Assembly (NCBI GenBank): GCA_947305795.1
Contig: CAMZEK010000025.1
Location: 1-39,578, forward strand
Source: an uncultured Bacteroidales bacterium
Lineage (GTDB): Bacteria; Bacteroidota; Bacteroidia; Bacteroidales; F082
Direction: 5' to 3'
Length of the DNA: 39,578 nt
The translations under genes were made by a program, and so were the position numbers. Under the pieces are notes generated by a model. That model was not told where the DNA came from, searched no databases, and worked only from the letters and a program-made list of their open reading frames with translations. Below are positions 1 through 8,207 of the stretch, one piece after another. The number at the start of each line of letters is the position of its first letter. Within the stretch, counting starts at the first letter, position 1.

Positions 1-54
1 CTCCTTGGTCTCGGTGGCGCCTACCTCGTGGCCAAACGCCGCAAGGAGGACTGA
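1..54 (+). CDS. C-terminal fragment of a membrane-anchored protein (5' end outside window)
   Basis: Frame 1 reads LLGLGGAYLVAKRRKED and then TGA at 52-54. A small-residue hydrophobic stretch followed by a basic KRRK cluster is what the end of a last transmembrane helix or C-terminal membrane anchor looks like. A strong terminator follows within 40 bases, which supports a real gene end here. Seventeen residues are too few to name a family. It could be a multi-pass protein or a tail-anchored surface protein. Confidence 0.55.
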   Translation, partial: LLGLGGAYLVAKRRKED

Positions 55-90
55 TCCCTCTCTTGAGGAGATGCCCTGACGGGCTATGAA

Positions 91-124
91 AATAAGGCGT
101 GCCAGAAACGGCACGCCTTATTTG
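91..124 (+). terminator. Rho-independent terminator after the leading partial gene
   Basis: Perfect 13-bp stem (91-103 with 110-122) around the 6-nt loop AGAAAC. The right arm ends in TTATTT and runs on into TTTG. It lies 37 nt after the stop codon at 54 and upstream of the atpD promoter motif, so it separates the upstream gene from the atp operon. Confidence 0.85.
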
Positions 125-213
125 TGTTGTTTCGCGACGCCACCATGCAATTCCATCTCCCAGGCTGAAGACAAATTTTTGCACAAAACCACACCACATA
201 AAACATTTTTTGA

Positions 214-221
214 TACATTTG
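214..221 (+). promoter_or_regulatory. Candidate -7 element for the atp operon
   Basis: TACATTTG matches the Bacteroidota -7 consensus TAnnTTTG and lies 46 nt before the atpD start, after the terminator. I see no TTTG at the usual distance upstream, so only the -7 half is supported. Confidence 0.45.
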
Positions 222-249
222 CAGTTTCTAAAATCAAACCATTGATTAA

Positions 250-1773
<1,524 letters not shown>

Positions 1774-1798
1774 TTTAATAAGGTGATGAAAAACAAAT

Positions 1799-1887
1799 GC
1801 GGAATTCGGAATGAAGAACTCGGAATAAGCGGCGAAGCCCAGCAGCACATCGCGATATTCCGAATTCAGCATTCCACATTCCGAATT
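1799..1887 (+). repeat. Inverted repeat element, GAATTCGGAATG family, copy 1 (atpD-atpC spacer)
   Basis: AATTCGGAATG (1803-1813) pairs perfectly with CATTCCGAATT (1877-1887). Inside it CGGAATA (1821-1827) pairs with TATTCCG (1856-1862). The whole element folds as a long interrupted hairpin filling most of the 122-nt spacer. A second copy with the same words lies between atpA and atpG. Confidence 0.8.
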
Positions 1888-1895
1888 AAACAATT

Positions 1896-2135
1896 ATGAA
1901 AGTCGAGATAATATCACCGAGTTCGAAGTTGTATGACGGCGAGGCCACTTCTGTCACCGTGCCGAGTCAGATGGGACCATTCACCCTGCTGGAACACCAC
2001 GCGGCCATCGTCGCCATCCTTGAGGCCGGCAAGGTCAGCCTCACCGAAAAAAGCGGTGAACAAAAAGAGTTTGCCATCAAAGGCGGCTTCGTTGAGAACC
2101 ACGACAACCAACTGACTATTTGTGTAGAGCTATGA
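1896..2135 (+). CDS. atpC: F1Fo ATP synthase subunit epsilon, short form
   Basis: The 79-residue product matches only the N-terminal beta-sandwich of subunit epsilon, with family segments such as the N-terminal KVEIISPSSKLYDGEATSVTVPS region and the strand containing FAIKGGFVE. The usual protein is about 130-140 residues and ends in two helices that can brake ATP hydrolysis; that part is absent. The reading frame ends cleanly and the next gene overlaps it by ATGA, so this is a genuine short form and not a frameshift. Epsilon links gamma to the c-ring in the rotor stalk. Confidence 0.93.
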   Translation: MKVEIISPSSKLYDGEATSVTVPSQMGPFTLLEHHAAIVAILEAGKVSLTEKSGEQKEFAIKGGFVENHDNQLTICVEL

Positions 2136-2527
2136 AAGACAAGCAGTTGACGAAATACCTATCCATTTTCCTCCTCGTCTGCCTCGTGACGGACGGCATT
2201 CTGCTGTGCGCCTTCTCGCAAAAGGAGTGGTGGAACAACTGGATGGTCATGGGGCCTAACCTCTTCATGATTCTCGGCGCGTTCTATTGCCACCTAATGA
2301 AGAAAAACACCGAGGCCCAGCCCAACAAACTCGTCTGGCTTTACGTCTACAAAGGCATCAAGATTGCGCTGACCGTGGCTATCTTGGTGCTTTACATCGT
2401 GTTCGTCAAGGAGAGTGCCAGGGCCTTCGTCATCATCACGGCGGCCACCTACCTTATCGCCTTGGCGACCGAGACCATCATCTACACCCACTATATCAAG
2501 AACTTGAACAAAGAAGACAAAGCATGA
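2132..2527 (+). CDS. AtpI-like membrane protein of the ATP synthase operon
   Basis: The 131-residue product has four predicted membrane segments (about residues 8-28, 39-57, 74-95 and 98-118) and a charged tail NLNKEDKA. I chose the ATG at 2132 because it overlaps the atpC stop as ATGA; a start four codons earlier would overlap atpC more. Its stop overlaps the atpB start in the same way (2524-2527). Position and topology match the small membrane protein often found before atpB (AtpI type), which is linked to c-ring assembly or ion supply in other bacteria. Sequence similarity to AtpI is not obvious by eye, so the function is inferred from context. Confidence 0.75.
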   Translation: MKDKQLTKYLSIFLLVCLVTDGILLCAFSQKEWWNNWMVMGPNLFMILGAFYCHLMKKNTEAQPNKLVWLYVYKGIKIALTVAILVLYIVFVKESARAFVIITAATYLIALATETIIYTHYIKNLNKEDKA

Positions 2528-3627
2528 ACCATGTTTTGAGACATATCACACTTTTCCTCCTTTTGGCACTGACGGTCGCTGTGCCCATCCATAGTGTCGC
2601 ACAAGAAACCGAACCGCCCAAGAAGGAAAATTTCGACGCTAAGTCGTTCATCTTCGGCCACACAGGCGACAGCTATTGTTTCCACATCACGGAAATCCAT
2701 GAAGAACCCGTCTGCGTGTGGCTGCCCGTCATCGTGAAATGCAAGGACAGCGGATGGCATTGCTTCTCGTCGAAACATATTTGCGAGCTGAAGGAAGGCG
2801 AGACCTACAACCACAAGGGAGCCAATTTCTACATTTCGCCCATCAATGCCGACAAATACCCAGGCAAACTAGTGGAAGTGAAAGCTGACGGCAGCCTCTC
2901 GCGCCCCTTCGACCTCTCGTTCACCAAGAATGCCTTCGGCATTTTCTTTGTGTGCCTCTTCCTGTTAGCTTTCTTCTTGCCTGCCGCGAGGATGTACAAA
3001 AAGAACCCCATGGCCAAGCCCACGAAATACCAAGGCATGGTGGAATGGCTGACCTATATGGTGCTCGATGACATCATCCGCCCCAACATCCCCGAAAAGA
3101 AAGTGAAGAAATTCGCACCTTATTTATTGACGGCGTTCTTCTTCATTTTCTTTGCCAACCTGTTCGGCCTGATTCCGTTCTTCCCCTTCGGTGCCAACGT
3201 GACGGGCAACCTCAGCATCACCGTAGTCTTGGCCCTGCTGACCTATTTCTTCGTCAACATCTTTGGCAACAAGCACTACTGGAAAGACATCCTTTGGCCC
3301 GACGTGCCCATCTTCCTGAAAGCCTTCCCGCTGATGCCCATCATCGAACTCATTTCCACCATCACCAAGCCTTTCGCCCTGATGGTCCGTCTGTTCGCCA
3401 ATATTTTGGCCGGACACATCGTCATCATGGTGCTCATGGCCCTGATTTTCATCATCGGCGGCATGTATGGCGCGGGTATGGGCGGCGTGATGAGCATCGT
3501 CAGTATCTTTATGACCATCTTCATGACTGCCTTGGAACTGTTGGTCGCCTATATCCAGGCATACGTATTTACCATATTGTCATCGCTATTCATTGGCATG
3601 GCGCAACACGAACCGGAACATAGTTGA
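2524..3627 (+). CDS. atpB: F1Fo ATP synthase subunit a, with periplasmic N-terminal extension
   Basis: Stator channel subunit of Fo. From the ATG at 2524 (ATGA overlap with the previous gene) the product is 367 residues, about 100 longer than the Escherichia coli protein. It starts with a signal-like helix ending in VAQ near residue 27. An extracytoplasmic segment of about 100 residues follows, then the membrane core. The essential arginine is in LMVRLFANILAGH at residue 289. N-terminal extensions are usual for subunit a in Bacteroidota. Here the extension is unusually rich in Cys (52, 64, 73, 80, 87) and His. A longer open frame reaching back to 2287 overlaps the preceding gene and is not a likely start. 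Confidence 0.95.
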   Translation: MNHVLRHITLFLLLALTVAVPIHSVAQETEPPKKENFDAKSFIFGHTGDSYCFHITEIHEEPVCVWLPVIVKCKDSGWHCFSSKHICELKEGETYNHKGANFYISPINADKYPGKLVEVKADGSLSRPFDLSFTKNAFGIFFVCLFLLAFFLPAARMYKKNPMAKPTKYQGMVEWLTYMVLDDIIRPNIPEKKVKKFAPYLLTAFFFIFFANLFGLIPFFPFGANVTGNLSITVVLALLTYFFVNIFGNKHYWKDILWPDVPIFLKAFPLMPIIELISTITKPFALMVRLFANILAGHIVIMVLMALIFIIGGMYGAGMGGVMSIVSIFMTIFMTALELLVAYIQAYVFTILSSLFIGMAQHEPEHS

Positions 3628-3674
3628 TAGTTATCAGTTATCAGTTATCAGTTGTCAGTTGATAGTTAGAAGTT
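3622..3674 (+). repeat. Tandem heptamer array AGTTATC-like, 7.5 units
   Basis: Units begin at 3622, 3629, 3636, 3643, 3650, 3657 and 3664 with a half unit at 3671. All start AGTT, and three consecutive units are exactly AGTTATC. The first unit overlaps the atpB stop codon TGA (3625-3627). The array lies in the atpB-atpE spacer. Confidence 0.9.
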
Positions 3675-3711
3675 TTGAATTTTGAATCTTAAATATTGAA
3701 TTTTGAATCTT
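3675..3711 (+). repeat. 16-nt direct repeat in the atpB-atpE spacer
   Basis: TTGAATTTTGAATCTT occurs exactly at 3675-3690 and again at 3696-3711, a period of 21. It directly follows the heptamer array and leaves about 36 nt of A-rich leader before atpE. Confidence 0.85.
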
Positions 3712-3747
3712 TAAATCAAACAAATAAACACTTAAACAATTAAAATC

Positions 3748-3999
3748 ATGTTAGCAACAACTTTAGCAATCATCCTTGAAGTCAGCTATGTGAAGGGTAT
3801 AGCCGCCCTTGCAGCAGCCATCGCAGTGATTGGTGCCGCCATCGGTATCGGTAAAATCGGTCAAGCCGCCATGGAAGCTATGGCTCGTCAGCCCGAAGCT
3901 GCGGGTCGTATCCAGTCGGGTATGATCATCGCTGGCGCTCTCGTCGAAGGTGCAACGCTGTTCGCCATCGTCGTGTGCGTGTTGGCCGTTCTCGGCTAA
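3748..3999 (+). CDS. atpE: F1Fo ATP synthase subunit c
   Basis: Rotor ring subunit of Fo, 83 residues, two hydrophobic hairpin helices joined by the polar loop ARQPEAAGRI. The ion-binding carboxylate is Glu67 in ALVEGATLF. The residues that complete a sodium site in sodium-type rings (a Gln in helix 1 and a Ser after the Glu) are not present in my by-eye alignment, so proton coupling is more likely. The N-terminus is slightly longer than in many c subunits. Repeat-rich spacers flank the gene on both sides. Confidence 0.97.
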   Translation: MLATTLAIILEVSYVKGIAALAAAIAVIGAAIGIGKIGQAAMEAMARQPEAAGRIQSGMIIAGALVEGATLFAIVVCVLAVLG

Positions 4000-4011
4000 T
4001 CAAAGACAAGA

Positions 4012-4121
4012 GACTACGGGACCATCGGACTATGACTTGTGACTATGACCATGACAGCTTAATCAGAAATGGAAGCAGTCATGGTCATGGTCAGGGGTCA
4101 TAGTCAATAAGTCCCGAAGTC
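4012..4121 (+). repeat. Long imperfect hairpin after atpE
   Basis: Outer arms 4012-4022 and 4111-4121 pair with one mismatch. Inner arms 4027-4055 and 4078-4105 pair over about 28 bp with roughly four mismatches, built from the words GACTATGAC and GTCATGGTC. A loop of about 22 nt lies between them. No T-run follows, so it is not a standard terminator, and atpF continues 70 nt later. Confidence 0.85.
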
Positions 4122-4127
4122 CCACGT

Positions 4128-4193
4128 CAACAAATCGAAGATTCAACGAAGTTAATTAAACGATTAAACAATCAACAATTCAACAAATAACAC
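4128..4193 (+). promoter_or_regulatory. A-rich leader of atpF carrying the shared AAATCGnAGATTC motif
   Basis: Bases 4128-4157 match the ackA leader (minus strand, 25039-25068) at 27 of 30 positions. The core is CAACAAATCGAAGATTC followed by AACGAAGTTAATT. The following stretch 4169-4185 (CAATCAACAATTCAACA) recurs exactly before atpA at 5329-5345. There is no Shine-Dalgarno sequence. Confidence 0.6.
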
Positions 4194-4697
4194 ATGGATT
4201 TATTTCTTCCCGAAAGCGGATTAGTGATTTGGATGCTCATCGCCTTCCTCATCGTGTTTGTCATCTTGGCGAAAGCGGGCTGGCCGATGATCATGGGCGC
4301 GGTCGAGAAGCGCAACACCCACATCTCCGATTCCCTCCTCGCCGCCGAGGAAGCCAATAATGCCCTTGCCGGCATCGAGCAAAAGCGGCAAGAGACCATG
4401 GCGGCGGCGCAGGCCGAGCAAATCCGCATCATGAAAGAGAGCCAGGAGCTGAAGACACAGCTCATCGAAGAGGCGAAGACGCAGGCCCGATTAGAAGCCG
4501 AAAAAATCGTGGCCGACGCCCGCCTGAAGATAGAGAAGGAACAGGCCGAAGCCATGGCCGAAATCAAGAACGAGGTCATCGCTCTCTCCATCGACATCGC
4601 GGAGAAGCTGTTGCAACGCGAACTGAGCAACAAGCAGTCGCAAAACGACTACATCGAGCAACTGCTCCGCAACAACCAACCCAAGATTCAAGCCTAA
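4194..4697 (+). CDS. atpF: F1Fo ATP synthase subunit b
   Basis: Peripheral stalk subunit of 167 residues. One N-terminal membrane helix (about residues 10-32) is followed by a long, highly charged Ala/Glu/Lys/Gln-rich helix expected to form the right-handed stalk coiled coil, then a C-terminal delta-binding end. The conserved start with a Pro-Glu-Ser-Gly-Leu segment before the helix is visible. It is separated from atpH by only 3 nt, so the two are translated together. Confidence 0.96.
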   Translation: MDLFLPESGLVIWMLIAFLIVFVILAKAGWPMIMGAVEKRNTHISDSLLAAEEANNALAGIEQKRQETMAAAQAEQIRIMKESQELKTQLIEEAKTQARLEAEKIVADARLKIEKEQAEAMAEIKNEVIALSIDIAEKLLQRELSNKQSQNDYIEQLLRNNQPKIQA

Positions 4698-4700
4698 GCC

Positions 4701-5243
4701 ATGGACAACGGAAAACTATCGGTGAGATACGCTCGGGCTTTGTTCCAACAAGCCCAAGAGCAAGGCTGCGAGGAAGCCGTTTATGACGGCCTGACACGGC
4801 TCGTGCACAACTACATCCTGGCCATCGCCCAGTTCAACGAGGTGCTGGCCGACCCCATCGTCGCCAAGGAGGAGAAAGTGAAGCTGTTAGAGATGTCCGT
4901 TGGCGAACCCATGCACGACTGCCTGAGGCAGTTCATAACCTTCGTGGCAGACCAAAAACGCGAGGACAAAATGCTCCTTATCGCCTTGAAATACATGGAG
5001 ATGTACCGTGCTAAGCACAACATCATGAACGCCCAGCTCACCACCGCGACCGAACTGTCGGAGGCGACGCTCGACAAGGTGAAGGCCTTCGTGGAACAAG
5101 CCTTCTCCTCCCATGCCGAGTTGGAAGTCCGCATCGACCCGAGCCTCATCGGGGGCTTCATCCTGGACATCGAGCACACCCGCATGGATGCCAGCGTCAT
5201 CGGGCAACTTAACGCGCTGAAAAACAAACTAAAAGGCAATTAG
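4701..5243 (+). CDS. atpH: F1Fo ATP synthase subunit delta
   Basis: The 180-residue product has the subunit delta/OSCP layout. An N-terminal helical bundle beginning KLSVRYARALFQQAQEQG binds the top of F1, and the C-terminal half contains the family strand DPSLIGGFILDIEHTRMDAS. It connects the b dimer to the alpha3beta3 head. It starts 3 nt after atpF and ends at the TAG whose bases form the beginning of the next inverted repeat. Confidence 0.95.
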   Translation: MDNGKLSVRYARALFQQAQEQGCEEAVYDGLTRLVHNYILAIAQFNEVLADPIVAKEEKVKLLEMSVGEPMHDCLRQFITFVADQKREDKMLLIALKYMEMYRAKHNIMNAQLTTATELSEATLDKVKAFVEQAFSSHAELEVRIDPSLIGGFILDIEHTRMDASVIGQLNALKNKLKGN

Positions 5244-5297
5244 CTATTAGCCCTGAGCTGTTAGCTCCGTCGCTACCATGCTAATAGCTAACAGCTA
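5240..5297 (+). repeat. Inverted repeat element of TTAGCTATTAGC words (atpH-atpA spacer)
   Basis: TTAGCTATTAGC (5240-5251) pairs perfectly with GCTAATAGCTAA (5280-5291). AGCTGTTAGCT (5256-5266) pairs perfectly with AGCTAACAGCT (5286-5296). The two pairings overlap, so two alternative hairpins are possible. The left arm includes the atpH stop codon. Confidence 0.85.
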
Positions 5298-5348
5298 AAA
5301 GCCAAAAGCCCAACAAATAAACAGTCAACAATCAACAATTCAACATAA

Positions 5349-6929
5349 ATGGCAAACATCAAACCAAGTGAAATATCAAGCATCCTGCAAATGCAGCTCC
5401 AGAACATGAGCAACAAGATTCAGTTTGAGGAGATTGGCAAGGTGCTTCAAGTGAGCGACGGCGTGGCACACGTCTATGGCCTCGACAAGGTGCAGTCCAA
5501 CGAGCTTGTGGAGTTCGAGAACGGCACCATGGGCGTGGTGCTCAACCTTGAGGAAGACAACGTCGGCGTGGTGCTGCTCGGTCCCACCGAGGGCATCAAG
5601 GAAGGCGAGACGGTGAAGCGCACCCAGCGCATCGCCTCCGTCATGGCCGGCGAAGGCTTGCTGGGCCGCGTCGTGGACGGCCTCGGCCGACCCATCGACG
5701 CCAAAGGCCCCATCCAAGGCAAGACCTACGAGATGCCCCTGGAGCGCAAGGCTCCAGGCGTCATCTTCCGCCAACCCGTGAACCAGCCGCTGCAAACGGG
5801 TCTCAAGGCCATCGACGCCATGATCCCCATCGGCCGCGGCCAGCGTGAGCTCATCATCGGCGACCGCCAGACGGGTAAGACCGCCATCGCCATCGACACC
5901 ATCATCAACCAGAAGGACAACTTTAAGAACGGCGACCCGATTTACTGTATTTACGTGGCTGTAGGTCAGAAAGGCTCCACTGTGGCCAACCTCGTGAAGA
6001 CCCTGGAGAAGAACGGTGCTTTGGACTACACCATCGTCGTCAGTGCCACCGCCTCCGACCCCGCCGCCATGCAGTTCTACGCTCCTTACGCGGGCGTGGC
6101 CATCGCCGAGTATTTCCGCGATACGGGCCGCCATGCCTTGGTCATCTACGACGACCTCTCAAAACAAGCTGTGGCTTATCGTGAAGTCTCCTTGATTTTG
6201 CGCCGTCCGCCAGGACGTGAGGCCTATCCGGGCGATATTTTCTACCTCCACAGCCGTTTGCTCGAACGTGCCGCCAAAATCATCAAGAATGACGACGTGG
6301 CACGCCAGATGAACGACCTGCCCGACAGCATCAAGGACATCGTGAAGGGCGGCGGAAGTATCACCGCACTACCCATCATTGAGACACAGGCAGGCGACGT
6401 CTCGGCCTACATCCCGACCAACGTCATCTCCATTACCGACGGACAAATCTTCTTGGAAACCAGTCTGTTCAACGCAGGTATCCGTCCCGCCATCAATGTC
6501 GGTATCTCGGTGTCGCGTGTGGGTGGTAACGCCCAAATCAAATCCATGAAGAAGGTGGCTGGCACCCTGAAACTCGACCAAGCCCAATTCCGTGAAATGG
6601 AAGCCTTCTCGAAGTTCGGCGCCGAACTTGACGCGGCCACTTTAGCCATCTTGGATAAAGGCCGCAAGAACGTGGAATTGCTGAAACAGCCTCAATACAC
6701 ACCCATGCCCGTCGAAAAGCAGGTGGCCATCATTTTCTGCGGCACCAATGGTTTGCTGAGCAAAGTGCCTGAGAACAAGGTGCTTGAATTTGAAAAGCAG
6801 TTCTTGGACATCATGGAAGTGAAGCACAAGGACGTGATGACTCAACTGAAGGCTGGCAAGATTGATGACGACATCAAGGCGGTACTGAAGGAGGAAGCTT
6901 TGAATTTGAGTGAACACTTTAACGGATAA
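5349..6929 (+). CDS. atpA: F1Fo ATP synthase subunit alpha
   Basis: Regulatory nucleotide-binding subunit of F1, 526 residues. The P-loop GDRQTGKT is at 171-178. The conserved segment [10 protein letters not shown] carries the arginine that reaches into the catalytic site of beta. Length and domain order (beta-barrel, nucleotide-binding domain, C-terminal helical bundle) are normal. The ATG at 5349 follows an A-rich leader without Shine-Dalgarno that shares 17 nt with the atpF leader. Confidence 0.98.
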   Translation: MANIKPSEISSILQMQLQNMSNKIQFEEIGKVLQVSDGVAHVYGLDKVQSNELVEFENGTMGVVLNLEEDNVGVVLLGPTEGIKEGETVKRTQRIASVMAGEGLLGRVVDGLGRPIDAKGPIQGKTYEMPLERKAPGVIFRQPVNQPLQTGLKAIDAMIPIGRGQRELIIGDRQTGKTAIAIDTIINQKDNFKNGDPIYCIYVAVGQKGSTVANLVKTLEKNGALDYTIVVSATASDPAAMQFYAPYAGVAIAEYFRDTGRHALVIYDDLSKQAVAYREVSLILRRPPGREAYPGDIFYLHSRLLERAAKIIKNDDVARQMNDLPDSIKDIVKGGGSITALPIIETQAGDVSAYIPTNVISITDGQIFLETSLFNAGIRPAINVGISVSRVGGNAQIKSMKKVAGTLKLDQAQFREMEAFSKFGAELDAATLAILDKGRKNVELLKQPQYTPMPVEKQVAIIFCGTNGLLSKVPENKVLEFEKQFLDIMEVKHKDVMTQLKAGKIDDDIKAVLKEEALNLSEHFNG

Positions 6930-6932
6930 TGC

Positions 6933-7002
6933 AGAATTAGGAATTCGGAATGCGGAATAATAACCTCCGGTAGGCTTATTCCGAATTCCGCATTCCGAAT
7001 TC
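6933..7002 (+). repeat. Inverted repeat element, GAATTCGGAATG family, copy 2 (atpA-atpG spacer)
   Basis: A 17-bp perfect stem joins 6941-6957 with 6986-7002 around a 28-nt loop. The arm words GAATTCGGAATG and GGAATA are the same as in the element at 1799-1887. It fills most of the 87-nt spacer and ends 14 nt before the atpG start. Confidence 0.85.
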
Positions 7003-7016
7003 ATAATTACAAGAAA

Positions 7017-7889
7017 ATGGCATCACTAAAGGAAATACGAGCCAGAATCACCTCCGTCGCCTCGACACAGAAAATCACGAGCGCGATGAAGATGGTGTCG
7101 GCGGCCAAGCTGAAGAAAGCCGAGTCGGCCACGCTGAACTTCGTTCCGTACAAAAGCAAGCTGAGCGAAGCCCTGTCGAACTATCTCGGCTCGCTCGAAG
7201 GCCAGGTCAGCATCCCCTTGGCGGAAAACCGCGAGGTGAAAAAGGTGGCTCTCATCGCTTTCTCGTCAAGCAGCGGGCTGTGCGGCGTGTACAACTCCAG
7301 CGTCAGCAAACTCTTCAAGCAGGCCTATGACGAATACGCGCAAAGCATTGGAAAAGAAAATATTACCGTCATCCTTTCGGGCAAGAAAATCAACGACTAC
7401 GCCAAGCGTTTCCAGATTCCGGTGGAGCGCTACTACGAACCCGATGCCGGCAGACCTTCCTACGACTTCGCCATCGAACTCAGCGACCTGATGGTCAAGC
7501 TGTTCCTTGAGCACAAGGTGGATCGCGTGGAACTCATCTACAACCACTACAAGAACGCCGGAGTGCAGTTCTCACAACGCGAGACGGTGCTGCCCCTGAA
7601 GACCGACACCCTACCTACGGCGCAAAGTTTCGACTATTTGGTGGAACCAAGCAAGGAAGAGTTTATCAACGCACTGGTTCCCAAAGTGATACGAACGGTA
7701 TTCTACTCCGTCATGCTTGATGCCCATACCGCAGAACACGGTGCCCGCATGACCGCCATGCACATCGCCTCCGACAACGCCGAACAACTGTCGCAAGAGC
7801 TGAAAATCCAATACAACAAGGCCCGCCAGAACGTCATCACCAACGAACTGATTGACATCGTGGGCGGTGCCGAGGCGTTGAACGGGTAA
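7017..7889 (+). CDS. atpG: F1Fo ATP synthase subunit gamma
   Basis: Central rotor shaft of F1, 290 residues. It begins with the typical N-terminal helix (ASLKEIRARITSV followed by TQKITSAMKMVSAAK) and ends with the matching C-terminal helix containing QELKIQYNKARQNVITNELIDIV. The two helices pair as the coiled coil inside the alpha3beta3 head. It is the last gene of the operon; a weak terminator-like hairpin follows at 7965-7998. Confidence 0.97.
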   Translation: MASLKEIRARITSVASTQKITSAMKMVSAAKLKKAESATLNFVPYKSKLSEALSNYLGSLEGQVSIPLAENREVKKVALIAFSSSSGLCGVYNSSVSKLFKQAYDEYAQSIGKENITVILSGKKINDYAKRFQIPVERYYEPDAGRPSYDFAIELSDLMVKLFLEHKVDRVELIYNHYKNAGVQFSQRETVLPLKTDTLPTAQSFDYLVEPSKEEFINALVPKVIRTVFYSVMLDAHTAEHGARMTAMHIASDNAEQLSQELKIQYNKARQNVITNELIDIVGGAEALNG

Positions 7890-7964
7890 TATCATCAAGC
7901 TCTTCTTTTGACTACACCTATTTTAATATATAGGAACTTCTTTTTCTCAAAAAACGCCAAAATG

Positions 7965-7998
7965 ATGAGGAGCAAAAACATAATTTGTTCCTCATTTT
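7965..7998 (+). terminator. Possible terminator of the atp operon
   Basis: ATGAGGAGCAAA (7965-7976) pairs with TTTGTTCCTCAT (7984-7995) with one G-T pair and a 7-nt loop, followed by TTT and then A-rich sequence. The T-tract is short, so this is tentative. Confidence 0.4.
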
Positions 7999-8084
7999 CA
8001 AAAAAATGAACAAGAAAAACACAGAAATATCAAAAAAATGAGCAAAAAAAACACAATTTTATGAGAACATATCAATAAAAGTCC

Positions 8085-8092
8085 TATTTTTG
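8085..8092 (+). promoter_or_regulatory. Candidate -7 element for the giant repeat protein gene
   Basis: TATTTTTG matches TAnnTTTG and lies 115 nt before the start codon, which would give a leader of about 110 nt. No clear -33 TTTG is seen. Confidence 0.45.
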
Positions 8093-8207
8093 CGGCGAAA
8101 ATGCGAATAGGGTGGATTGCATACTTCCCTAAAAGCAACCGATAAAAAGACAACTTTGGAATTTAGACAACAAACAAATAACAACTAACTTAACAAACAA
8201 AACGATC

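Larger units (their letters stand above)
7890..8207 (+). other. 318-nt intergenic region: end of the atp operon and leader of the giant repeat protein
   Basis: AT-rich and without a convincing reading frame. It contains a weak terminator-like hairpin (7965-7998), a run of A-rich poly-A/ATGA segments (8000-8060), a -7 promoter motif (8085-8092) and then an A-rich untranslated leader of about 110 nt with no Shine-Dalgarno sequence. I see nothing else in it. Confidence 0.6.

Noticed and set aside
3622-3674. CRISPR-like array of heptamers
   Set aside because: Units are 7 nt and contiguous with no spacers, so it is a tandem repeat.
4012-4121. Rho-independent terminator after atpE
   Set aside because: No T-run follows and essential operon genes continue downstream.
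5376-6134. 252-codon frame antisense to atpA
   Set aside because: His/Val/Asp-rich low-quality translation opposite a highly conserved subunit; typical shadow of GC-rich third positions.
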